Source: Flavobacterium muglaense | GTDB taxonomy: Bacteria > Bacteroidota > Bacteroidia > Flavobacteriales > Flavobacteriaceae | Assembly (NCBI RefSeq): GCF_014305155.1 | Contig: NZ_JACRUK010000002.1 | Span: 1-35,140 of the forward strand | Direction: 5' to 3' | DNA: 35,140 bases | Shown: piece after piece, positions 1 to 7,814 of the stretch | How positions within the stretch are numbered: position 1 is the stretch's first letter | Layout: every line of letters starts with the position of its first letter | Program-made: the position numbers and the translations under genes | The notes under the pieces: generated by a model | The model's input: only the letters and a program-made list of their open reading frames with translations | The model's database searches: none | Told to the model about the DNA's origin: nothing

Positions 1-20
1 AATTGAAGACTAGCAACCGT

Positions 21-67
21 GCAGACTTTAAGTCTGCTAACCAAATCTATGGACTTTCAGTCCATAG
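21..67. repeat. Pair of short palindromes with a shared core
   Basis: Two perfect hairpins lie back to back. GCAGACT-tta-AGTCTGC occupies 21-37 and CTATGGACT-ttc-AGTCCATAG occupies 47-67. Both centre on ACTTT(A/C)AGT, so they look like two variants of one palindromic repeat. The second lies inside the 3' end of the neighbouring minus-strand gene and the first begins at its stop codon. No T-run follows on either strand, so a simple intrinsic terminator is not supported. They could still act as an mRNA-end structure. Confidence 0.7.
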
Positions 68-612
68 TGGTTTAGTTTTTCAATTCGGGTAATTTTGGTG
101 GTGTCCCGTTTTGCTTCTTCAATATAGTCATGAAACTCTCGCTTCTTGGCGGCGGTGAATTTTTGAAAGGCTTTCGCCAAAGTATCATTGCTATCAAGTG
201 CGAGTTGCAATTGTACGGAGATAACGGTTTTTTTTACAGTTGGGTTGCTGCTTTTTCCAGCCTTCTCGTTTGCAATTGCTTCAAGAACGTAAGTAAGAAC
301 TCTCTTCTCATCGATTTCTTTGATACTATTAAAGCGCCATTGACGTAAAGACTTGGTTACCCCTTCTTGAGCGTTTACTAATAGCTTGTGTTCGTCTTTT
401 AGGAAAACGCCATTAAAGAACCAGATGCCAAAATAACTTTTAAAACCTCCAATGCCAATTATGTTTTTACCGTTTAAAACATAAGTAGGAGCGCCCCATT
501 TTATGGTTTCAACGAGTTCAGTTTGAGCAATAATTACCTTCAGTCGATTTAATTCTTCGGTCCAGTTATTATTTTTATCCCAGCTGTGTTTTTTTGGCAC
601 TGAAGGATCCAT
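37..612 (-). CDS. DUF1801/YdeI-OmdA-like protein
   Basis: A 191-residue soluble protein. Residues about 15-115 resemble the DUF1801 (YdhG/YdeI-like) fold, with WGAPTY near residue 40 and a GIGGFKSYFGIWFFNG strand-rich core. The segment around 145-180 (FTAAKKREFHDYIEEAKRDTTKITRIEKL) matches the helical YdeI/OmdA tail. The biochemical role of the family is unsettled; OmdA has been linked to bacteriocin protection, but nothing here proves that. The ATG directly follows the TAA of the upstream peptidase T gene (TAAATG), which suggests translational coupling. The last ten or so residues (HYGLKVHRFG) are encoded by a palindromic repeat and are probably a non-native extension. Confidence 0.75.
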   Translation of the reverse strand: MDPSVPKKHSWDKNNNWTEELNRLKVIIAQTELVETIKWGAPTYVLNGKNIIGIGGFKSYFGIWFFNGVFLKDEHKLLVNAQEGVTKSLRQWRFNSIKEIDEKRVLTYVLEAIANEKAGKSSNPTVKKTVISVQLQLALDSNDTLAKAFQKFTAAKKREFHDYIEEAKRDTTKITRIEKLNHYGLKVHRFG

Positions 613-1890
613 TTATTTTCCTTTTTTCTTTTTAGATACTTCCAATCCAAAGTTAGGCATCGAAGTCAATTCGGCAATTTTCACTATTACTTCTACTGCT
701 TTTTGCATGCTTTCTACTGGAACGTACTCGTATTTACCATGAAAGTTGTGTCCGCCGGCAAAGATGTTTGGGCAAGGCAATCCCATGTATGATAATTGAC
801 AACCATCAGTTCCACCACGTATTGGCTTGATTAACGGTTTGATGTTTAATTCTTTCATTGCTTTTTCGGCAATGTCTACAATATGTTTTACAGGTACTAC
901 CTTTTCTTTCATATTGTAATACTGATCTTTTACCTCGGCAATTGCAATGTCTTCTCCAAATTGCTTTGCGAATTTCTTGTTGATCTTAGCGGTGATTTTC
1001 TCGATTTTTTCTTTTCTCTTTTCGAATTTTATTTTGCTATGATCTCTAATGATTAATTCAAGAACCGTTTCTTCTATACTTCCTGTTAAATGGTGTACAT
1101 GATAAAAACCTTCGTAGCCTTTTGTTCTTTCTGGGGTCTCACTAGATGGTAATGCTTTAATGAATTCGTTAGCAATCAACATCGAGTTGATCATTTTGCC
1201 TTTGGCGTAGCCAGGGTGCACACTTTTACCTTTAAAAGTAATTTTGGCTCCAGCCGCATTAAAATTTTCATATTCTAATTCACCTATCTGACTTCCATCC
1301 ATGGTGTAAGCCCATTCAGCACCAAATTTCTCTACGTCAAAGTGATGTGCTCCACGACCAATTTCTTCATCAGGAGTAAAACCAACTCTAATTTTTCCGT
1401 GTTTGATGTCAGGATTGTTGATTAAGAATTCCATTGCCGTAACAATCTCGGTAATTCCAGCTTTATCATCAGCGCCTAGAAGAGTAGTTCCGTCAGTTGT
1501 GATTAAGGTTTGTCCTTTGTATTGTAATAAATCTTTGAAATAGCTTGGTGATAAAACAATATTTTGCTCCGCATTTAAAACAATATCTTTTCCGTCATAG
1601 TCTTTAATGATTTGCGGATTAACATTAGCTCCAGTAAAGTCAGGCGTAGTATCAAAGTGTGCTACAAAACCAATAGTAGGTACTTCATGAGCTACATTAC
1701 TTGGCAAAGTTGCCATGATATAAGATTTATCGTCAATGGTAACATCTTGCATTCCAATAGCTTTTAACTCTGCTACCAGTTGGTTCGCTAAGTCCCATTG
1801 TTTTGCAGTACTGGGTGTTGTTGTTGAGTTTGGATCTGACTCCGTATCAACAGTTACGTAACTGATGAAACGATCTATAATATGTTGCAT
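613..1890 (-). CDS. pepT: Peptidase T (tripeptide aminopeptidase)
   Basis: An M20-family zinc aminopeptidase that releases the N-terminal residue of tripeptides in the cytoplasm. Visible signatures are the metal-binding AHFDTTPDF segment near residue 77, [10 protein letters not shown], the catalytic [19 protein letters not shown] in the dimerisation lid region, and [17 protein letters not shown] followed by [10 protein letters not shown] near the C-terminus. The frame is open to an ATG at 1956, but the family N-terminus begins at [12 protein letters not shown], so the ATG at 1890 is chosen, giving 425 residues. The tail ends in a lysine run. It is followed without a gap by the DUF1801 gene and preceded 130 bp upstream by a phosphatase on the same strand. 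Confidence 0.93.
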   Translation of the reverse strand: MQHIIDRFISYVTVDTESDPNSTTTPSTAKQWDLANQLVAELKAIGMQDVTIDDKSYIMATLPSNVAHEVPTIGFVAHFDTTPDFTGANVNPQIIKDYDGKDIVLNAEQNIVLSPSYFKDLLQYKGQTLITTDGTTLLGADDKAGITEIVTAMEFLINNPDIKHGKIRVGFTPDEEIGRGAHHFDVEKFGAEWAYTMDGSQIGELEYENFNAAGAKITFKGKSVHPGYAKGKMINSMLIANEFIKALPSSETPERTKGYEGFYHVHHLTGSIEETVLELIIRDHSKIKFEKRKEKIEKITAKINKKFAKQFGEDIAIAEVKDQYYNMKEKVVPVKHIVDIAEKAMKELNIKPLIKPIRGGTDGCQLSYMGLPCPNIFAGGHNFHGKYEYVPVESMQKAVEVIVKIAELTSMPNFGLEVSKKKKGK

Positions 1891-2020
1891 AAAAGTATTT
1901 TTTTTAATGTGGTGTAAAGGTACGGATTCTTTAGAGTTTTGTAAAGAAAACTCCATATATCAGTACGGTTGATTCGGTCTAAATCCGATTTATTGGTAAT
2001 TGTAGCTAACGGCTTAGGTT

Positions 2021-2536
2021 CTAGTTTGCAGCGCCGTATTTAGTCAAAGTGGTTGTGGTTGTTCCGTCAGAATTGATTACTAATAAAAACAAATTGTTGT
2101 AGTCTAAGTCTCCTATGTTTTCAATAGGTCTTTTACCACCAAGTGCCTCAATAGTTTCTAGAACGGTGTTAGAATGTCCAATGATTAATATTGTTTTTCC
2201 TTTGTTTTCTTTTAAAATAGTTGTCGCTGCGACGTTTAAGTTTTTAGCATCGTACTTTAAAATATCAATTCCTTTGTATTCAGATGTTGGTGCTGCTGTA
2301 GACCAAGTGCGATTGGTGTCTGTAGTGTATATAGTAGATATCGGGCTGTCCTTTAGTGTTTGAGCAAGTTCAATTGCCCTGTCTGTTCCTTTTGAGCTTA
2401 ATGAAGGATTTGTTTCAGCTGGATCGTTTGTCATTTTTTCTGCATGACGTACTAGGTAAATCGTTGTAGGTGTTTTGCTTTGAGCGAAAACGGTTAGCGA
2501 TATAAACAATAATAATAGACTGATACGTGTTTTCAT
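2021..2536 (-). CDS. Exported histidine-phosphatase superfamily protein
   Basis: A 171-residue protein with a Sec signal peptide (MKTRISLLLLFISLTVFAQS), so probably periplasmic. The phosphohistidine motif is LVRHAEK, with the catalytic His at residue 31. A second active-site His sits in IIGHSNT at residue 121, and an Arg in TNRTWST near residue 76. This places it in the phosphoglycerate mutase/SixA-like superfamily. The short length fits small phosphatases rather than a glycolytic mutase. Substrate unknown. It lies upstream of pepT in the same direction; the 130-bp gap leaves co-transcription open. Confidence 0.85.
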   Translation of the reverse strand: MKTRISLLLLFISLTVFAQSKTPTTIYLVRHAEKMTNDPAETNPSLSSKGTDRAIELAQTLKDSPISTIYTTDTNRTWSTAAPTSEYKGIDILKYDAKNLNVAATTILKENKGKTILIIGHSNTVLETIEALGGKRPIENIGDLDYNNLFLLVINSDGTTTTTLTKYGAAN

Positions 2537-2660
2537 GGTTTTGTATTTAATTATTTCGGCTAATTTATTACTAAATATTCATAATAATGCGATAATGCTT
2601 CTGTTAAATCGGTTTTTTAATTTTTAAGGAATAAATATTTATTTATCGTCGATATAATTC

Positions 2661-2668
2661 TATTTTTG
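2661..2668 (+). promoter_or_regulatory. -7 promoter box for pyrD
   Basis: TATTTTTG matches the Bacteroidetes TAnnTTTG box and ends 19 nt before the pyrD ATG. No good -33 TTTG is visible at the usual spacing, so the assignment rests on the -7 box and its position. Confidence 0.5.
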
Positions 2669-2687
2669 CAAACACAACTAAAAAGCT

Positions 2688-3710
2688 ATGTACAAACTAC
2701 TTATTCGACCGTTATTTTTTCTGTTTGATCCCGAAAAAATTCATTATTTCACTTTTTCTCTAGTTCGTTTTACGTCTAAAATCCCAGGTTTTTCGGCTCT
2801 TTATCGTTCGCTATATTTAGTAGATGATAAACGATTAGAGACAGAAGTTTTTGGTCTAAAGTTTAAAAACCCAGTAGGATTAGCAGCGGGTTTTGATAAA
2901 GATGCCAAATTATATAAGGAGTTGTCAAACTTTGGTTTCGGTTTTATAGAAATAGGAACTTTAACGCCAAAAGGGCAAGAAGGCAACCCTAAAAAACGTT
3001 TGTTCCGTTTAAAGGAAGATTCGGCAATCATCAACCGAATGGGATTTAACAACGGCGGAGTGCTTGAAGCCGTAGAACGATTAAAGGCAAATAATGGTGT
3101 TTTGATTGGTGGAAATATTGGTAAAAATAAATTGACACCAAACGAGGAAGCAACATCGGATTATGAAATCTGTTTTGATGCGTTATACGAGCATGTAGAT
3201 TATTTTGTTGTAAATGTAAGCTCGCCAAATACGCCAAATCTTCGTGCCTTACAGGATAAAGAGCCGTTGACAGAATTGTTGCAAACGCTTCAAAATAAAA
3301 ATTTGGCTAAGCCAAAGCAAAAGCCTGTGTTGCTTAAAATTGCTCCCGATTTAACAGATGAACAGTTGTTAGATATTATTGATATTGTAGCAGTAACTAA
3401 AATCGCTGGTGTAATTGCCACCAATACGACTATTTCTCGCGAAGGTTTACAATCGGTTAATAAAGCAGAGATGGGTGGATTATCTGGAAAACCATTGGCA
3501 AAACGTGCTACAGAAGTGATTCGTTTTTTATCTGAAAAAAGTAATAAAGCATTTCCTATAATAGGAGTGGGCGGAATTCATACTGCCGAAGATGCTATAG
3601 AAAAACTGGATGCTGGTGCTAGTTTGGTACAATTGTATACGGGTTTTATTTACGAAGGTCCCGCTTTGGTAAAAGCAATCAATAAGAAAGTTTTAGCGCG
3701 AATGAACTAA
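2688..3710 (+). CDS. pyrD: Dihydroorotate dehydrogenase (quinone), class 2
   Basis: Oxidises dihydroorotate to orotate in pyrimidine synthesis, passing electrons to membrane quinone. The N-terminal helical segment (about residues 1-45, [20 protein letters not shown]) is the membrane-associating extension of class 2 enzymes. FMN/substrate motifs are [28 protein letters not shown] and [23 protein letters not shown] carries the catalytic Ser at about residue 179. Phosphate-binding segments [18 protein letters not shown] and [11 protein letters not shown] follow. At 340 residues it has the family length. It has its own -7 box upstream and an intrinsic terminator downstream, so it looks monocistronic. 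Confidence 0.96.
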   Translation: MYKLLIRPLFFLFDPEKIHYFTFSLVRFTSKIPGFSALYRSLYLVDDKRLETEVFGLKFKNPVGLAAGFDKDAKLYKELSNFGFGFIEIGTLTPKGQEGNPKKRLFRLKEDSAIINRMGFNNGGVLEAVERLKANNGVLIGGNIGKNKLTPNEEATSDYEICFDALYEHVDYFVVNVSSPNTPNLRALQDKEPLTELLQTLQNKNLAKPKQKPVLLKIAPDLTDEQLLDIIDIVAVTKIAGVIATNTTISREGLQSVNKAEMGGLSGKPLAKRATEVIRFLSEKSNKAFPIIGVGGIHTAEDAIEKLDAGASLVQLYTGFIYEGPALVKAINKKVLARMN

Positions 3711-3732
3711 CAGATTCGCATCATAACAATAG

Positions 3733-3758
3733 AAAGTCCGTTTTATACGGGCTTTTTT
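3733..3758 (+). terminator. Intrinsic terminator after pyrD
   Basis: AAAGTCCGT (3733-3741) and ACGGGCTTT (3747-3755) form a 9-bp stem with one G-T pair and a 5-nt loop. It runs into a T-tract from 3753. It lies between the convergent pyrD and DUF3307 genes. Confidence 0.8.
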
Positions 3759-3761
3759 GTT

Positions 3762-4460
3762 TTATAAGGATTGAACGATCAGTCCGGTAGACAAAGCAAT
3801 ACCAAAACTAACTAAGGTACCAATAAGTACATATTCGGTTAATTTTCGGTCTTTGGCTTCTTTTAAATCACCAAATCTAAAAATGGATTTGGCTGCTAGT
3901 AAAAAACCAATGGCTTCAAAATGTCCTGTAAGGATAAAAGTAAATACAAACAAACGCTCTAGGATTCCGATGTAATTCCCAGCATTCGATAAAGAATTAT
4001 CCTGATGGTTTCTTTTTTCAGGTGTCCAGATCGAAATGGCATTTTTGATTAAAATGGATGTGGGTTTTGTCAAGAAAATAATGCCGGTACTGAGAATCCA
4101 AAAAGAATTTTCGGGGGTTTTAAATTCAAATAAATCAGACTTGTAGAGGTATGCTATTCCTAGGATTACTAAAACATGGAGTGCTTGATCCACTAAGAAC
4201 CAGTTGCGTTTGGTTTTATTTTTTTGAAAACGCAATTTGGTGTAATCAATAAATCCGTGTATAGCTGCGAGCACAAATGCAAGTCCTAAAAAATCATATT
4301 CACCTACAATGATAAAGGCTAAAAGTGCGTGAATTGCAATGTGAATATAAAGATAAATGCTTTTGTGTTTTTTGCGCTCTTTGTCGGCTACCCACGAATT
4401 GGGTTGTAGTAGGAAGTCCCCTAAAATATGCGCTAAAAATAATTTTACCAAAATAATCAT
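3762..4460 (-). CDS. DUF3307 membrane protein
   Basis: A 232-residue multi-pass membrane protein. It opens with LVKLFLAHILGDFLLQPNSWV and then HIAIHALLAFI and AAIHGFIDYTKLRF, the His/Asp-rich pattern typical of DUF3307. Roughly six to seven hydrophobic segments follow, the last near residues 205-228. Its ATG overlaps the satD stop (ATGA, 4457-4460), so the two are translationally coupled. SatD and DUF3307 proteins are often neighbours in Bacteroidetes; their joint function is not established. Convergent with pyrD. Confidence 0.82.
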   Translation of the reverse strand: MIILVKLFLAHILGDFLLQPNSWVADKERKKHKSIYLYIHIAIHALLAFIIVGEYDFLGLAFVLAAIHGFIDYTKLRFQKNKTKRNWFLVDQALHVLVILGIAYLYKSDLFEFKTPENSFWILSTGIIFLTKPTSILIKNAISIWTPEKRNHQDNSLSNAGNYIGILERLFVFTFILTGHFEAIGFLLAAKSIFRFGDLKEAKDRKLTEYVLIGTLVSFGIALSTGLIVQSL

Positions 4461-5068
4461 ATTGCAATAGTTTTTATTTTTTGTCTAAAATATTGTTCTA
4501 ATTCGATGATCAAATCAAATTTCGCTCTCGATCTACGTCTACTAACAGCAGCTTGGTTGATGCTTAGTAACTGCCCAATTTCTTCTTGAGATAAAGATGG
4601 GTTTTGCAAGCTCACAAGCACGAGTTCTGCTGCTTGAACTAACCAATTATCCATAATGGTAAGGCCTAAGCGGAGCATTAAATTGATTTCTTTGTCACAG
4701 TCAAGGTTGCCGGTATTGACAGCGAGGTTTATTTTTTGTTTTTTTAAAGTATCAAATAATGCTCCAGAACGGATAAACGCAGTTCCGTTACTCTCGGATA
4801 TTTTTGTAGCCGAATAGGTTTTTGAACCAAAACCGATACTCATTCTGGCATCAATTTTAATGCTTTTTAAGTACGCTTTTATTAAAATGGCATGGTGTAA
4901 AGCATCAGTTGGATTGGTGATTTCTAGCTGAAATTCATCACCACGATAAATTTCCCATTGACTAGGAGTGTTACCTAGGGTAGTGAGTAACTGCTTCAAT
5001 CCCAGTATCCATTCAGCGGAAGCTAACTTTCTAGAATTGATAATATCTCCTGTTATAATAGTTGTCAT
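4457..5068 (-). CDS. SatD family protein with C-terminal helix-turn-helix
   Basis: A 203-residue protein. The N-terminal half (TTIITGDIINSRKL, then WEIYRGDEFQLEI) has the nucleotide-cyclase-like core seen in SatD proteins. The C-terminus, SLSQEEIGQLLSINQAAVSRRRS, is a convincing helix-turn-helix with an Arg-rich recognition helix. It may therefore sense something and bind DNA, plausibly the half-site array upstream of its own gene. A TTG at 5074 is in frame, but it lies inside the TATATTTG promoter box, so the ATG at 5068 is the better start. Overlaps the next gene by 4 nt. Family assignment good; regulatory role inferred. Confidence 0.78.
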   Translation of the reverse strand: MTTIITGDIINSRKLASAEWILGLKQLLTTLGNTPSQWEIYRGDEFQLEITNPTDALHHAILIKAYLKSIKIDARMSIGFGSKTYSATKISESNGTAFIRSGALFDTLKKQKINLAVNTGNLDCDKEINLMLRLGLTIMDNWLVQAAELVLVSLQNPSLSQEEIGQLLSINQAAVSRRRSRAKFDLIIELEQYFRQKIKTIAI

Positions 5069-5071
5069 AGT

Positions 5072-5079
5072 CAAATATA
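5072..5079 (-). promoter_or_regulatory. -7 promoter box of satD, almost touching the ATG
   Basis: On the minus strand TATATTTG occupies 5079-5072, and the ATG starts at 5068, three bases later. With the usual distance from this box to the transcription start, the mRNA would begin at or next to the ATG, so it would be leaderless. Confidence 0.55.
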
Positions 5080-5119
5080 AGTATAATTAAATACGATTGG
5101 TAGTTTTAAATTAAAATAT

Positions 5120-5182
5120 TTATTACCAAATAACGTAATAAATAACAATATTACCAAATAATGTAATAAAGTAGTTTATTAC
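5120..5182. promoter_or_regulatory. Operator-like array of alternating TTATTAC/GTAATAA half-sites
   Basis: Five half-sites alternate in orientation: TTATTAC (5120-5126), GTAATAA (5135-5141), TATTAC (5149-5154), GTAATAA (5163-5169) and TTATTAC (5176-5182). The first two pairs have the same 8-nt spacer, CAAATAA(C/T), and repeat with a 28-29 bp period, close to three helical turns. The array lies between the divergent satD and HMG-CoA lyase starts. SatD carries a helix-turn-helix and is the obvious candidate ligand, but this is inference. Confidence 0.65.
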
Positions 5183-5250
5183 TCAATTTTGGCATACGTT
5201 AAAAAACATAAAATTTGGAAAGCTTTATTTAGAAATCTTAATTGTTTTTC

Positions 5251-5258
5251 TATCTTTG
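5251..5258 (+). promoter_or_regulatory. -7 promoter box of the HMG-CoA lyase gene
   Basis: TATCTTTG matches TAnnTTTG and ends 7 nt before the ATG at 5266. The predicted 5' leader is only a few bases long. Confidence 0.5.
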
Positions 5259-5265
5259 AAATTAT

Positions 5266-6129
5266 ATGAAGCCAGTAAAAATTATAGAATGTCCACGTGA
5301 TGCCATGCAAGGAATCAAGCCTTTCATTCCTACTGAAAGGAAAGTAGCTTATTTACAAGCATTGCTGAGGGTAGGTTTTGATTCCATTGATTTTGGGAGT
5401 TTTGTTTCTCCAAAAGCAATTCCGCAAATGGTAGATACTGCCGAAGTTTTGGCACAGTTAGATCTTTCTCAAACTACCAGTAAACTGTTAGCAATTATTG
5501 CCAATACAAGAGGTGCTGAAATGGCTTCAAAGCATGCCGAAATTCAATATTTAGGTTATCCATTTTCGATTTCGGAGAATTTTCAAATGCGTAACACACA
5601 CAAAACAATAGCTGAATCATTAATCACTTTAACGGAGATTCTTGAAATTGCTGATCAAACCAATAAGGAAGTAGTTGCTTATTTATCAATGGGCTTTGGA
5701 AATCCATATGGAGATCCTTGGAACGTCGATATAGTAGGAGAGTGGACAGAAAAAATGTCAAATATGGGCGTAAAAATTCTTTCTTTATCGGATACTGTGG
5801 GCAGTTCATCACCAGATGTTATTAGCTATTTGTTTTCTAATCTGATTCCAAAATATCCAGAAATGGAGTTTGGTGCGCACTTGCATACTACGCCAGATAA
5901 ATGGTTCGGAAAAGTGGAGGCTGCTTATAAAGCGGGTTGTACACGTTTTGATGGTGCTATTCAGGGTTTTGGTGGTTGCCCAATGGCAAAAGACGACTTG
6001 ACAGGAAATATGCCTACGGAAAAATTGTTGTCTTATTTCACGTCTAATAAAGTAACCACTAATTTAAATCCATTGAGTTTTGAAAGTGCTTATAATGAAG
6101 CTTCAAAATTATTTGGCGAATTCCATTAG
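5266..6129 (+). CDS. mvaB: Hydroxymethylglutaryl-CoA lyase
   Basis: A 287-residue TIM-barrel enzyme that cleaves HMG-CoA to acetyl-CoA and acetoacetate, the last step of leucine breakdown. The opening KIIECPRDAMQGIK is the family active-site start (Arg-Asp), with DSIDFGSFVSPKAIPQM following. The metal-binding HLHTTPDK lies near residue 205. The mobile catalytic-loop signature DGAIQGFGGCPMAKDDLTGN carries the catalytic Cys and a downstream Asn. Length is normal for the bacterial enzyme. It is transcribed divergently from satD across the half-site array, so shared regulation is possible. No clear terminator follows. Confidence 0.92.
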   Translation: MKPVKIIECPRDAMQGIKPFIPTERKVAYLQALLRVGFDSIDFGSFVSPKAIPQMVDTAEVLAQLDLSQTTSKLLAIIANTRGAEMASKHAEIQYLGYPFSISENFQMRNTHKTIAESLITLTEILEIADQTNKEVVAYLSMGFGNPYGDPWNVDIVGEWTEKMSNMGVKILSLSDTVGSSSPDVISYLFSNLIPKYPEMEFGAHLHTTPDKWFGKVEAAYKAGCTRFDGAIQGFGGCPMAKDDLTGNMPTEKLLSYFTSNKVTTNLNPLSFESAYNEASKLFGEFH

Positions 6130-6246
6130 ATCTAATTCCCTTTTTTTATTAGTACTTTTCAATCTTAATACAAGCCAAAAACCAAGTGGCGGTATGCTGT
6201 TGAATATTTATTAGGTAGTTTTTAAAAATTATATTGATAAATTCAC

Positions 6247-6254
6247 TATATTTG
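6247..6254 (+). promoter_or_regulatory. -7 promoter box for guaB
   Basis: TATATTTG, 26 nt before the guaB ATG. A T-run at 6219-6223 sits about where the -33 element would be, but it is not a clear TTTG. Confidence 0.5.
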
Positions 6255-6280
6255 CACGCAATTCAACTAGAAATTGCACC

Positions 6281-7753
6281 ATGATAGCACACAACTCCAA
6301 AATTATCGGCGAAGGTTTAACCTACGATGATGTCTTATTAGTTCCAAATTACTCTAATGTGCTTCCTCGCGAAGTGAGTATCAAATCTAAATTTTCAAGA
6401 AATATAACACTTAACGTTCCTATAGTATCTGCTGCTATGGATACTGTTACCGAAAGTGCAATGGCTATTGCTATGGCGCAAGAAGGAGGAATTGGTGTAC
6501 TTCATAAAAACATGACTATCGAGCAACAAGCTGCTAAAGTTCGCAAAGTAAAACGTGCTGAATCAGGTATGATTATTGACCCGGTAACATTGCTGCTTAC
6601 ATCTACTGTTGCTGATGCAAAAAGCGCGATGAAAGAATACGGTATTGGTGGAATTCCAATTGTAGATCAAAATCAAATATTAAAAGGAATTGTAACGAAC
6701 AGAGATTTACGTTTTGAGAAAAATGGAGCTCGTCCTATTGTTGAGGTAATGACAAGTGAAAACTTAGTTACCGTAGCCGAAGGAACTTCTCTTGAGCAAG
6801 CTGAAGTGGTGTTACAAGGTCACAAAATAGAAAAACTTCCAGTAGTAAACGCAGCTAATAAATTAGTGGGTTTAATTACTTTTAGAGATATCACTAAACT
6901 AACTCAAAAACCTATTGCTAACAAAGATGTTTTCGGACGTTTGCGTGTAGCGGCAGCTATTGGTGTTACAGGAGATGCAATAGATAGAGCTGAAGCTTTA
7001 GTAAATGCGGGTGTAGATGCTATCATTATTGATACTGCACACGGACATACACAAGGTGTAGTGAATACATTAAAAGAGGTGAAAACTAAATTTCCTCAAA
7101 TCGATGTTATCGTTGGTAACATTGCTACCCCTGAAGCCGCTAAATTTTTAGTTGAAAATGGTGCAGATGGAGTAAAAGTTGGAATTGGACCGGGTTCAAT
7201 TTGTACTACTCGTATCGTTGCAGGTGTTGGTTTTCCTCAATTTTCTGCAGTGCTTGAAGTAGCTGCTGCTTTAAAAGGGACAGGTGTTCCTGTAATTGCT
7301 GATGGTGGAATTCGTTATACTGGTGATATTCCTAAGGCTTTAGCCGCAGGTGCTGACTGTGTAATGTTAGGTTCGCTTCTAGCAGGTACAAAAGAATCTC
7401 CTGGTGAAACAATCATTTTCGAAGGTAGAAAATTCAAGTCGTACCGAGGAATGGGTTCTGTAGAAGCAATGGAAACGGGTTCTAAAGACCGTTATTTTCA
7501 AGACGTTGAAGATGATGTAAAAAAATTAGTTCCTGAAGGAATTGTAGGTCGTGTACCGTACAAAGGAGAGTTAAACGAAAGCATGTTACAATTCATTGGT
7601 GGTCTTCGTGCCGGAATGGGGTACTGTGGTTCTAAAGACATTCCTACTTTGCAAGAAACAGGACGTTTTGTTCGTATCACTGCTAGCGGAATCAATGAAA
7701 GTCACCCACATAATGTTACTATTACAAAAGAAGCTCCTAATTATTCAAGATAA
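6281..7753 (+). CDS. guaB: IMP dehydrogenase
   Basis: Converts IMP to XMP with NAD, the committed step to guanine nucleotides. The 490-residue protein has the (beta/alpha)8 barrel interrupted by two CBS modules at about residues 95-205, then the catalytic loop [11 protein letters not shown] with Cys near residue 308. After that come [19 protein letters not shown] and the phosphate/IMP-binding [10 protein letters not shown], with the flap containing [15 protein letters not shown]. All expected residues are present and the length is standard. Flanked by a -7 box and a strong bidirectional terminator, so a single-gene unit. Confidence 0.97.
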   Translation: MIAHNSKIIGEGLTYDDVLLVPNYSNVLPREVSIKSKFSRNITLNVPIVSAAMDTVTESAMAIAMAQEGGIGVLHKNMTIEQQAAKVRKVKRAESGMIIDPVTLLLTSTVADAKSAMKEYGIGGIPIVDQNQILKGIVTNRDLRFEKNGARPIVEVMTSENLVTVAEGTSLEQAEVVLQGHKIEKLPVVNAANKLVGLITFRDITKLTQKPIANKDVFGRLRVAAAIGVTGDAIDRAEALVNAGVDAIIIDTAHGHTQGVVNTLKEVKTKFPQIDVIVGNIATPEAAKFLVENGADGVKVGIGPGSICTTRIVAGVGFPQFSAVLEVAAALKGTGVPVIADGGIRYTGDIPKALAAGADCVMLGSLLAGTKESPGETIIFEGRKFKSYRGMGSVEAMETGSKDRYFQDVEDDVKKLVPEGIVGRVPYKGELNESMLQFIGGLRAGMGYCGSKDIPTLQETGRFVRITASGINESHPHNVTITKEAPNYSR

Positions 7754-7775
7754 TTAAGTAATTCTATAGTTATAA

Positions 7776-7810
7776 AAAAAAGGCAAAAGTGTTTTACTTT
7801 TGCCTTTTTT
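7776..7810. terminator. Bidirectional terminator between guaB and the antiporter gene
   Basis: A perfect 15-bp inverted repeat: AAAAAAGGCAAAAGT (7776-7790), loop GTTTT, ACTTTTGCCTTTTTT (7796-7810). A-run and T-run on either side allow it to serve both convergent genes. Confidence 0.92.
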
Positions 7811-7814
7811 GTTT

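Noticed and set aside
21..37. Intrinsic terminator at the end of the pepT operon
   Set aside because: The hairpin is perfect but not followed by a T-run on the minus strand.
5120..5182. Possible mini-CRISPR from the regular repeats
   Set aside because: Half-sites of 6-7 bp with 6-8 bp spacers are far too short; an operator array fits better.
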